27,386 bases of DNA from Nemertoderma westbladi (taxonomy: Eukaryota > Xenacoelomorpha > Nemertodermatida > Nemertodermatidae): positions 1 through 27,386 of the forward strand of contig JAUCBJ010001267.1 in assembly GCA_032718475.1 (NCBI GenBank). Reading direction: 5' to 3'. Position numbers and translations under genes: made by a program. Each line of letters starts with the position of its first letter. Position 1 is the first letter of the stretch. Below, one piece after another: positions 9,461 to 18,398 of this stretch. The notes under the pieces were generated by a model. That model was given only the letters and a program-made list of their open reading frames with translations. It did not search any database and was not told the origin of the DNA.

Positions 9461-10645
9461 TGTAAAAGCTTTTGCGGAATTAGCCGGTTATTTTCCCCGC
9501 AAAGTACTCTGTAGTTGGTTTAACGGGCATAAAAAGCCGTTTCCTTACTGTACTGGTGTTTTAGTGGACATAAAAAGCCATTTCTTCTGTATGTGTACTT
9601 TAGCGGACATAATTAGCAATTCTATGACGCAATACGCTAAATCCTCTTGAAACAGTGTAGTTACTATGACGACAGCTAACAGCTGATCTGTACACGTGTG
9701 GCTTTTCTCTTGTTCTCTGTCGTTTCTTTGTTCGGTCAACCAATCAGAGCGATTCTCCTGTCTTTTGTACAGAAACCTCCGAGAAATCGCGCAATGCATT
9801 ATGGGTCAATGTTTACCTTTTTCCTGAGCCCAGAAGACCGGCTTTGGAATCTCTGTGTTTTCAGGCTTTAGCCCTACATTAGTAGGTTTAATTATAGAAC
9901 GTATATCTGTTATCAAACAATACTTACTTACTCACTCACCTAAGCATATTGTCAACTACAAACACCGCATTTTTACTGCTATTTACTGTCGGTTATTCAT
10001 TATATCAGTTGATGGAATATTATTATATTTGGAATATCGATAAATAATTATAAAACCCTCAATCTTCTTGATATACTGAAGGTAAGAGAGACCGGTTACA
10101 TATAACAATTGCGACTTACATTAAAGTGGTTTTGGAGTGAATCTAATGCTATTTCATAGGCACTACATGAGTCGGTTGTTGTTCTCTTTATATGTGACTA
10201 AAATTAGTGAAGGTCGGCAGATCAGTGTGCAGTATTGTGCAGTAGTGTGTATGATTGTGACTGATAACAAAGCATCTCCTAAAGAATGCGCTATATACGT
10301 GAATCCATAGCCATCCCGTTGTGTCTAGTTTAAGTCATAACTCTGTTTACATATTTAGAGCGCCATGTCCTAAAGGAACTGTTAATATTTCCCGAAAGTT
10401 AATAATATTTGTCAGAGATTATATATTACGATCAGTCGAATAATACAGTAGGCCTACACCGCAATAAGGTTAGGCTTCCGAATAATCCAGTCTCCCGGGT
10501 ATATCCAGCGGGTGAATGGTCGCGCATAGACTGGCTTCAGCTAATGTAGTATATCAAATACTCGTCATAGGCTAAAGTCAATTTACAATCTAGAAGACAT
10601 CCAAATTTGGCAGGTTAAACTGCTAAAGGTCTGAAAGAGTGAACA
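9461..10645 (+). repeat. 5' LTR (1,185 bp)
   Basis: Matches 21407-22574 almost throughout. It begins TGTAAAAG and ends GAACA. Within it are three imperfect 40-bp tandem units (starting 9519, 9560, 9599), a CCAAT box (CCAATCAG, 9740-9747), a CACGTG E-box just upstream of that, and a TATAAAA (10049-10055) followed by AAG|GTAAGA (10082-10087). Positions 9916-9972 do not match the other LTR. An 84-residue ORF on the minus strand is probably chance. Confidence 0.92.
10049..10055 (+). promoter_or_regulatory. Possible LTR TATA box
   Basis: TATAAAA lies about 310 bp after the CCAAT box and 27 bp before a splice-donor-like AAG|GTAAGA. The 3' LTR reads TACAAAA at the same place, so one copy has mutated. 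Assignment as the promoter is tentative. Confidence 0.3.
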
Positions 10646-10661
10646 ATAACAGATATTGCTT

Positions 10662-10686
10662 CTTTATTGCAACGTAGGCAATAAAG
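10662..10686. repeat. Hairpin next to the 5' LTR
   Basis: CTTTATTGC and GCAATAAAG pair perfectly around a 7-base loop. The hairpin occupies the place where a primer binding site normally lies. Confidence 0.75.
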
Positions 10687-10927
10687 CTGAAGTACCGGTC
10701 AACCGGTACCCAGTAGGACTAACTACCTAACTACCCGAACCAGTACTTACGGCAGTACAGGTACAGCATTATTATTCGATTGTGATATTGTATACCGGTA
10801 GGCCTTAATAATTAATCAGGGACGGCCGCCCTGGTTTTTTATTGAGATTTTACTTGTTTCTGTCAGGTTTTATTTATTTGTAGGTTAATATTGAGCAGAA
10901 GACGTGTAAGCCTGCTCAGATTGTACA

Positions 10928-11505
10928 GATAATTTGTAGGCTGGACTGTTGTCTGACTGTTGTTAAGTCTGAAGGGACTGTAGTGTGTGTAGAGCGTATG
11001 TCCGAAAAAGTACTAGTTAGGAAAGTAGGGGCTTCCAGTGCTGTGAGGTAAACCCCCTTGAAAGAATAAGTCGTACTACTCGGTTAGAACGCATACTAAC
11101 TAACCATTTCGGAGTCTGCATATACTGTAGTTTATTTAGGCTTGATAGTAGTCTGCCAGCGTTTGGTCTGTATTTGTTTGTGTAGTTTGTACGGGTAGCG
11201 TAATATTTCTTATTTAGATAATTTGTAGGCTGGATTTTGTCTGGCTGTTGTTAGGTCTGAAGAGATTTCGGTGTGTGTAGAGTATATGTCCGATAAAGTA
11301 CCAGTTGGGAATGTAGGGGCTTCCAGTGCTGTGAGGTAAACCCCCTCGAAAGAATAAGTCGTACTACTCGGTTAGAACGCATACTAACTAACCATTTCGG
11401 AGTCTGCATATACCGTAGTTTGTTTAGGCTTGATAGTAGTCTGTCAGTATTTGGTCTGCATTTTGTTTGAGTAGTCTGTACGCGTAGCGTAATATTTATT
11501 ATTCA
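10928..11505. repeat. 289-bp tandem duplication in the leader
   Basis: Unit 1 (10928-11216) and unit 2 (11217 to about 11505) both start GATAATTTGTAGGCTGGA. The longest near-identical block covers the GGGGCTTCCAGTGCTGTGAG segment through CATTTCGGAGTCTGCATATA. The copies differ at scattered positions, so the duplication is not brand new. Confidence 0.85.
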
Positions 11506-12453
11506 GAGTTTATGCGATTATTCGCAACATTCATATCCCCAAGTTTATTCCTACAGTAATTGTGCTTGTTATATATACCGTTATAGTTAAATTAACCCTT
11601 GTACTACAGCAGGGCTGCTTGGCGTAGGTAAAGACTGGTGATTTTGTGCCCCGGTCACTCCGGCAGATACCGTGGTTCTTTTAGCTGTTCAAGTATTTTA
11701 ACTACTGATTATTGGTTGTATAAGTACTTGTACCTAATTTAGGGTTTAGTGTACAGTGCTTTCCGAAGGTAATTAGTGTGTAGGCAGTATATTTGTGTTG
11801 TAAAGTGGTTAATAGGCACGTTGGTTCTGGTAGACCGCGGTAATTAACTTCTAGGTAGGAACACTCCGTGATACATAACGTAGTACTTATAGCGGCGATA
11901 CGGCTATAAGTCGTCAGACGGTGGTATTTTTCCTATCTGGACAACGCAGTATATTTACTACTGCTTAGTTATTTTCAAATACCGTAGTACTCTGTCCGTT
12001 GTAATAACCAGAAAATCTAACCCTTTGTTAGGCTGGTTTGTAGACTTCTTGTAAAATTACCCTAAAAATTCGTACGTGTAATTTTTGTGTTTATTTAGAG
12101 ATTGTAATCTCACCCCGAATTGTATGTAATTTGTAGTATTAAGTAACTTAGGTAAATTAGAATTATTTGTTTTAGTGTCCAACAAGTAGCACTTCACTGA
12201 GAGCGCACAGCTTCTGTGTAGGTACTCTTTCCCAGAAATAATAACATTTATTTCAAATATAGAAAAAACCCATTAAAACGGGTATATATATTATAAATCA
12301 ACTCAAACCGATTTATAAAAAAGTAGGCCAGCCATACAACAATTAGGTCTCAATATCAGTTGGACTACTGCTTAAATAACGGTAATAAAGTAAGTTAAAG
12401 TAACCAAGTAACCCCTAAAATTCAGAAATTCAATTATTCTAAAATAATTGACA

Positions 12454-12705
12454 TACCGGTATTTACAATAGGCTTATTATATTTATTTCTATAAATTTAG
12501 GCTGAAATTATACCGGTATTCTGTAATTAATTCTAGTCTGTAATTATACTTATATATATACATTATAAGTATAAGCTGTATACCGGTATTCGCGATAGGC
12601 CTATTATATATTTATATATATTGGTGCTGAAATTATATACCAGTATTCTGTGACAAATCTAGTCTGTAATAATACTTATATATACTATAAGCATACCGGT
12701 ATTCT
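12454..12705. repeat. AT-rich tandem array with TACCGGTATT
   Basis: Units of about 125 bp start with TACCGGTATT at 12454, 12581 and 12694 (partial) and share CTGAAATTAT and CTAGTCTGTAAT blocks. Each contains a short ACTTATA...TATAAGT hairpin. Confidence 0.7.
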
Positions 12706-12807
12706 AATATATTATATATATATATCACGTTATACTGAGTAACAGTATCGGTAATTAATTACTAGGCTAACAGTTGATACTGAATTACTAGACTTGCTTT
12801 AATTGTA

Positions 12808-12816
12808 ATATAGCAG
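12808..12816 (+). promoter_or_regulatory. Acceptor-like ATATAGCAG before gag
   Basis: A T-rich stretch leads into ATATAGCAG, 25 bases before the gag ATG. The same TATAGCAG occurs two bases before the ATG of the 3' reading frame at 18399. Splicing is inferred only. Confidence 0.3.
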
Positions 12817-12841
12817 TAGGCATTCAACTGTACAAACAACC

Positions 12842-13415
12842 ATGTCTGACACAAAGCAAAACCTGTCAGACAGTCTCCTAGATACAACCATCTGTGACCC
12901 AGACAGGAGTGTGGAACGTGTGAGACCGAAGTTCAACTCACCTCCTACTGTAAGAAAGATCATCCCTCCATTAGTAGTATCAGACCCTAACGCTAGTCCA
13001 ACACCGTAGGTCTATCATAGGCACTCGAGCTCAGGTCAAGCGGGACCAAGAAGCAGCGGAACAGCAACAACCCGCAAGCCGAGAACTTATTTCTCAGCCG
13101 CCCGACAGCTCCAGTAGTTCGGATACTGTAGAGCTGACACCCGAGCGCGGAGCAAAGATGGCAGATGCGGTTTATTCGGATCCCCTTCTCATCCTTCCTG
13201 CAGCCATACTCACTAGGGTATTGATTGTGGTGGAGGAACACCAGATTGATTGGGCGAGAAGTAAGCGATCGACCAAGGATAGTTATGCGGGATACACAAG
13301 GGAAGAACTGAAGTCTATTGTCGAGTCGCAATGGAACTTCCCCGGAGCCGGACTCCCGTTTGACTTATCGGAAGCTGCCTGGGAAGACATACACAGGATG
13401 GGAGTGAGAAAATAA
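12842..13415 (+). pseudogene. Gag N-terminal part, frameshifted and stopped
   Basis: The ATG at 12842 has a good context (ACAACCATGTC) and opens a 55-codon stretch that ends at TAG (13007-13009). The next frame is open from about 13005 to the TAA at 13413-13415 and continues the same kind of Ser/Gln/Pro-rich sequence, so a one-base change near 13007 has probably split one coding region. A shorter in-frame ATG at 13158 starts the MADAVYSDP segment. The position right after the leader, and the following Gag and protease pieces, identify it as the start of a Gag; no domain is recognised by itself. Confidence 0.65.
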
Positions 13416-14135
13416 ACCAGCGATCCAGCTGTGTGGAAGAGGTCAGCAGCAGGATACGTACAGGGCTTCTTCAGCTCTATGGAGCGATTAGAGGAACAAC
13501 TGTTTCGACAACCACAAGGACCTCAAGAGCAGGGAGAGCTGCTTTATCAAGTTCGAGAAAGAATTCTAAGAATCAGACTAATCCTATCGGCCTTTGAGGA
13601 AACTTCGAAAAGAAGACAAGACACGTCGTTGCAAGTTGCTGTAAAGACTTGGTTCCAGCGGGTGAGTCTCCAGGTTCAAGGAACGGCCCCGTGGACAGCT
13701 CGGCTGGCTGAGCGCTCAACCCATGGAGAATCAACATACGCTACCTTTTCCCAAGTGGAAAGCGAAGCGACAGCAGAGAAACCGCATAAGAGAGATGCTA
13801 TTGATATCTATCTGTCAGACTATCAACGATTTGTAGGTGACGAAGAGTTGAGGAGACGGCTGTCTGGACTTCGCCCTAATAGTGAAGGAGCCAAGCTTGT
13901 GTTGGACGCAATCGATGCGGATATGTTAGCTGCGAACCAAGCTAAATTTGATGAACGCCTCCGCATCACTATGGTCCAAGAAGAACAAGTAAAGAAAAAA
14001 CGTATAGAAGACAGAAAGACAGCGGCAGTGGCAGCAGCAGTGGCAGCGGCAGGAGCGGAAAGAAAGGCGGCAGTGGCAGCGGCAGAGGCAGTGGCAGAAG
14101 CAGAACGGAGAGCGTCTGAAGAACCACCCAACTAG
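13416..14135 (+). pseudogene. Gag middle part, helical and Ala-rich
   Basis: In the same frame as the preceding piece and separated from it only by the TAA at 13413-13415. It lacks its own ATG at the start. The sequence is rich in Glu, Arg and Gln, predicted helical by eye, with an Ala-rich stretch at 14018-14110 built from GCA/GCG repeats flanked by Lys/Arg. It ends at TAG 14133-14135, where the downstream frame (open from 14120) takes over, indicating another frame change between 14120 and 14135. Confidence 0.65.
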
Positions 14136-14137
14136 AA

Positions 14138-15112
14138 TTGGAAAACATTCAGGAGAATCAAGACTGCATAAATAAACAGTTAACAGCTAGTCAAATGCAG
14201 ATGATGAGTCGATCTACTCCCAAGAGACAGGGATATACATCATCTGAGGAAGGCGATACCACCGATCCTGAAGGCGGAGGAAATAGATCTCGTCTAAGCA
14301 GACGTAGAAGAATGTCCCACCGTCAGAAATTGCCTGATTTGCCCCCAGCTGTTAGAAGGCAACTAGCTAGCACAGACTTAGGTAGTACAGAACCCACAGA
14401 CCAAATAATTAAAATAGAAAGACTCCCTACTATAGTAGATAAGCCTGAAATAATTAGGCCTGTTCTCGAAGCCACCCCTTCGGTGATAGAGACACCTGTA
14501 CTCCCAGAACCTGCCTCTAAATTCCCTTTGCATAGCACTAAACTACCTGTGCCCAGCAGAACAGCCCATGAGACAGTTCCTGTTCTGGACTCCGAGCGAA
14601 ATATTAATGATTTGTCGCCCGTTGTCCCCCGTCCACCCGCTACTACGTTGGCGGCTCCCGCTTCGGCGGTCGAGTGGGTGGATGAGAGATGGCGGGGGAT
14701 GGATCTCCTGCTCGGGCAGATGCAGGAGACTGTTAAGCAGTTCAAGGGCACAGTAAGGGAAAGTAGGTTAGAGTTACAAGAAGTGCAGCAAAGTATCGCG
14801 TTAGAACGCGATAAATTAGTAAATACCCAAAGAGGTATACCACCAACCTCGGTAACAATGTGTCAACCTGTTAGGTCTGAAGAATTTCATGCGCAAGGTG
14901 TGGAGCCTACACGCATCTATACTGCTAGTGAAGTAGAAACTCCTATAGTAAACCCTATTAAGGGTAATTATAAACCTGTTGACAATGATATCCCATATAG
15001 ACTTGATAATAATCCGAGAAATTTATATACCGATAACTCGATATTAAATAACACGATGGCCCAAGAAAGTTTTACGCGTGAAATGGCTAGAACCGAAAAA
15101 CAAGGTAAGTGA
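14138..15112 (+). pseudogene. Gag C-terminal part
   Basis: Open without ATG from 14120. It begins Gln/Asn-rich, then has an Arg-rich patch (SRLSRRRR), a Pro/Thr/Ile-rich linker and a helical segment around WVDERWRGMDLLLGQMQ. It ends at the TGA at 15110-15112, inside an overlap (15048-15112) with the knuckle-protease frame, which lies +1. The overlap could be a natural gag-pol frame change or a disabling indel. A donor-like CAAG|GTAAGT sits exactly on it (15105). Confidence 0.65.
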
Positions 15113-17147
15113 GAAACCCGTTTCTAGGAGAAAAGTAACACCAGTGTGTTATACCGACGACGGCGAAAGCCAGACTTCTCAAGGAGAGGATAGCAGGAAA
15201 GACACTGAAAGATCTTATTATGTCAATAAAACGCCTAAAGAACAGGTAAGTAAATTCAAGTCTCGAACCAATGACAGGAGAGAACAGGTAAGAAAAACTC
15301 CTCCTACGTCTCCTAAGAGAATTCAGGTAAGAAAGCCCGAAGAAAGAACGAGTGTGCACACTGTTATTCAAAATAAGGTAAGTAACATCAAACCGAAATG
15401 TGTGCTATGTGACGGGACCCACCGTTTGAATATGTGTGATGAATTCCTAAAGAAATCATTAACGGAGAGACGGGAAGTCATGTGGGATAAGCGGTTGTGT
15501 TATAATTGTCTCAGACAAGGACACCAACGGCGAACCTGTTACTCCGACACAAGGTGTGCAAAGTGCGGTGCGAAACATCATATCTTGTTGCACACTGAAT
15601 TCGAGCGAAACAGCCAGAGTCAGGTAAGTGATTCCGAATTACATGTCCAATTCAGTGATGTGAACGACACTGACCAAAGTTCTGAGATGGAAGGATTCTA
15701 TACGGACGAATTCTCCGACGAAAACGAATCCTGTTACATGATAAATACCGCCGTGTATCGAGCTCTTACGTATGAAAAAGACGCAGACAGCGACCTCACC
15801 CTAACTACTTCTGACCGACAACCATCTTGGAAAGCACCAACTTCCAATGTAGGAATCCGAGAATTTCCTGTAGTACAGTTAAGGGTCCACGGACCTACAA
15901 GGAGTTATATAGTGAACGCCCTCCTTGACTCCGGTAGCACAGGAACATTCATCGACAAAGAACTAGCCGAAGACATCTTTGCTGGACAACCCAAGTTCCG
16001 AACTAAGTTAAACATGTCAGGAATTATGCAGGTTTGGAAATCTACATTAATAGCGGATTATTATGTAGGTGCGTTGTCCACCCTCCAGGATGAACTAGGA
16101 GAACACAGCATAAGGTCAGTAAAAATGGTGGCGATAAAGAACTTCGCTACCAGCCTAGTAGAACCTTATAACTGGGATGAGGACGATTTCACCCAGCGGC
16201 TTAATATACCTAGATTCAACACAGATTACCCTGGAGTGCAAATACTCATCGGCCAAAATGCGCATGAGGCGCTTGAGACATTGGAGAAACGGCCTGCTCA
16301 ACCGCAACCATTACAAGCCTATGCGGGAAGAACTAGAGTAGGTTGGTACTTTACTGGCCCTTCCCGTAGAACTCTCATGAAAAGATTACCAAAAGAACAG
16401 GTATATCAAGTAAAGGAATGGGAAGTAGAAAGCAGTGAGGTAGACGACCCAACTGAGGGAACACCATACTCCTCAGATAATGACTATATTAACTCCAATG
16501 TAGATCAATGGAGACATTGCCCCGAGACGATTAATCTAGCCGACATCGCTTCCAGAGGAGCAACTCCTCAAGAACTGACAGATACTCCAGACTGGTTAGG
16601 TGGACCCAACTTCCTAAGTAAAGAAGATGAATGGCCTCCCCATCTTACCACGGCTGAGATTAGACAAGCCAAGGGAGCAGAGAAAGTCAAACCTAAAACC
16701 CAGGCGAGTAAATCAAGGTTATTTAAACCCGTGATAGATCTGTCTGTACTACACATTGCCAGGGACGACGCTGTGGATCTAAACTCTCTAAACTCCCCCA
16801 CCGCGAACCGATCTGTTGTGGAGATCAGAGAGAGAGACTGGATATCTGGAACACCAGACGTCTCGCCGGGACTCTCACCTCTCCTGCCGGGAGCGATGGA
16901 CCACTATAGATCCTGGAATCGGCTTTGTAAGGCCGTCGTGTATTTGAAGCAATGTTTCTATCGTCACTATTCCAGGACGAAGAGGAAACCTGGAATTGTC
17001 TTCGAGACACAGCAGCTCAATCGCCCAGTTGGTCGTTTATGTTTACTGGAACGAGACCGAGAACTGTCCGGAAACTATGGAAGGCAAGATACTCTTCCCA
17101 CGACCACCTCCCTAATCCAACAAACATCTAGGGACTCCCCAACGTAA
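15078..17147 (+). pseudogene. BEL/Pao zinc knuckles, protease and fused Pol remnants
   Basis: The frame is open for 689 codons and starts without ATG (GTG). Residues 108-168 hold three Cys-His groups, the middle one a canonical CCHC knuckle (C141, C144, H149, C154). An aspartic protease follows with the LLDSGS catalytic turn at D284 and a GWYFTGPS block at 422-429. About 25 residues later (from about W478) comes the segment normally found after RNase H (NLADIASRG, then DWLGGPNFL and DEWP), then the short SWNRL-type helix before integrase, and from about 640 the C-terminal tail motif RPVGRLCLLE. The whole RT-RNase H and integrase cores are therefore missing through two deletions (near 16431-16503 and 16992-17000), both keeping the frame. 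It cannot copy or integrate itself. Confidence 0.85.
15105..15629 (+). promoter_or_regulatory. Cluster of six splice-donor-like sites, all in one phase
   Basis: GTAAGT or GTAAGA preceded by AG occurs at 15105, 15246, 15288, 15327, 15378 and 15624. Every G+1 is a multiple of three, so each site lies at a codon border of the protease frame and encodes Val-Ser or Val-Arg. The concentration is far above chance for an 8-base motif in 525 bases. Whether spliceosomes use them is unknown; a repeated peptide is the alternative. Confidence 0.5.
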
Positions 17148-17300
17148 CAGCGTCTGGAGTGGGTGTGTGACTATATTATTTTATATTTGTTTTTATTATT
17201 TTATAATTATGTATGTATTATTATGTAATTTTATTATAATCGTTTTCTTTAATTTTATTTAGTAGACAGTAGCGTATAACAGTAGCGTATAACGCAAAAT

Positions 17301-17604
17301 AAATCTGTTAAACCCTTTGACCATCTGCAATTCTAGTCGATTAAGATATCGCGGCACCCACCGATATACTTGAAAGACAAAATTCTAGAATCAGTGGTTA
17401 ACGTCCCCAGACAAGTTCTGGAATAAACTAATATTAATTATTAATATTTACAAAATCTGTCAAATTTTAGATCCTTTAAAATTCTAGTCTATTAAGATAT
17501 CGTAGCACTTACCGATATTCTTAAAAAGACCAATTTCCTAGAATCAAGGATCCCAGTCCCGGACATGTTCTGGAATAAAATTGTGTTTATTTAACATTAA
17601 ATAA
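17301..17604. repeat. Tandem 152-bp repeat, each unit with hairpin plus AATAAA
   Basis: Units at about 17301-17452 and 17453-17604 share AATTCTAGTC-ATTAAGATATCG and ACCGATAT blocks. Each ends with a short hairpin directly followed by AATAAA: CCAGA/TCTGG then AATAAA at 17422-17427, and CCGGA/TCTGG then AATAAA at 17574-17579. They may end upstream transcripts. Confidence 0.7.
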
Positions 17605-17797
17605 TAAAATTTACGGGAATAAATTTAAAATCATATTTTAATGAATTTAATAAATTGTCATTTTTATACAATTTATAACATTCCCAAAATTCCTTTAATT
17701 AATAGATCATTGGAGCGGAGATTCACTCTATTAAGTGTATTAGTGTGCGAGAATCTCCAATATATAGTCAATAGCCGATAAAATTCATAAAATCATG

Positions 17798-17804
17798 TAT
17801 AAAG
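17798..17804 (+). promoter_or_regulatory. TATA-like box in the spacer
   Basis: TATAAAGGGG stands 600 bp upstream of the 3' ORFs. A second AATAAATAG lies at 17979-17987. Either could serve an internal promoter; evidence is the sequence match only. Confidence 0.25.
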
Positions 17805-17869
17805 GGGATATTGACCATTAAAGAATTACTATTAAATAGCATCCCAGATCTGTATGCATGAAAATTACC

Positions 17870-17927
17870 CTAATTCTACCGCTAGCTTTCCATAATGTCA
17901 CCATGGCAACAACCACGCTAGAATTAG
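17870..17927. promoter_or_regulatory. X-box-like palindrome (GTCACCATGGCAAC) inside an inverted repeat
   Basis: GTCACCATGGCAAC (17897-17910) fits the RFX X-box consensus GTNRCC-N2-RGYAAC in both halves. It sits between the inverted arms CTAATTCTA (17870-17878) and TAGAATTAG (17919-17927). RFX factors drive ciliary and some germline genes in animals; a role here is inferred. Confidence 0.35.
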
Positions 17928-18390
17928 AAGTGAGTTAAAAGAACAATAGAAAGCATGCCCCATTGAATAGCATAGGGAATAAATAGCGCACTGCTAGTAT
18001 CCAAGGATACATAATAATAAAGTGACATTCTGGAAGGCACTGACTAACGGACAAATGGCCCGAATGTGTACAATTTGTGACAGTTGTGTGGAATTTGTGC
18101 GTTTATAGGTGAATGTTACTGCTAAAGTGTGTTTACAGTAGCGATTCGCAATTGTGAAAGTAGCCCTAACTCCCCAGAAAGAACCTGAAGTACATCTAAG
18201 CCTTTGGGACGGACAGTGGAGTGACTTGTGCCGGTTATCATTGTCGTTGTGTAGCTACATCATTGGCGAAAGCACAGCGATGACGGTACATCGGCGCTGA
18301 GGATCTTGCACTGTCCGGGGGCAAAGAGGGGTAGGCAGCGACGCCCGCTAGCCTAAAATATAAACTCATTATAATATTGATAAACTCATA

Positions 18391-18396
18391 TAGCAG
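18391..18396 (+). promoter_or_regulatory. Acceptor-like TAGCAG before the 3' ORFs
   Basis: CATATAGCAG ends two bases before the ATG at 18399 and repeats the TATAGCAG found before gag. The upstream pyrimidine tract is weak. It could receive a spliced subgenomic RNA. Confidence 0.3.
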
Positions 18397-18398
18397 AT

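Larger units (their letters stand above)
10646..12841 (+). other. Long untranslated leader of the LTR element
   Basis: About 2.2 kb without a plausible ORF separates the 5' LTR from gag. A TGG-starting tRNA primer site is not found at the LTR edge; instead a 9-bp hairpin sits 16 bases in. The leader then carries a 289-bp tandem duplication, a middle part without visible features, and an AT-rich tandem array near gag. It could act as an intron if the LTR donor at 10082 is joined to the acceptor-like ATATAGCAG ending at 12816. Confidence 0.6.
17148..18398 (+). other. Non-coding spacer between pol remnant and 3' ORFs
   Basis: No ORF. After an AT-rich 150 bases it carries the 152-bp tandem repeat with hairpin-AATAAA modules, a small hairpin near 17712-17752 (GGAGATTC/GAATCTCC), a TATAAAG, an inverted repeat enclosing an X-box-like palindrome, and about 400 bases of more GC-rich leader-like sequence before the ATG at 18399. 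Confidence 0.6.

Noticed and set aside
9545-9799. 84-codon minus-strand ORF present in both LTRs (also 21491-21745)
   Set aside because: Its presence in both is explained by LTR identity; it covers the tandem 40-bp units and has no recognised domain.
15048-15112. Classical -1 programmed frameshift between Gag and the protease frame
   Set aside because: The needed shift is +1, and CGAAAAAC is not a standard slippery heptamer.
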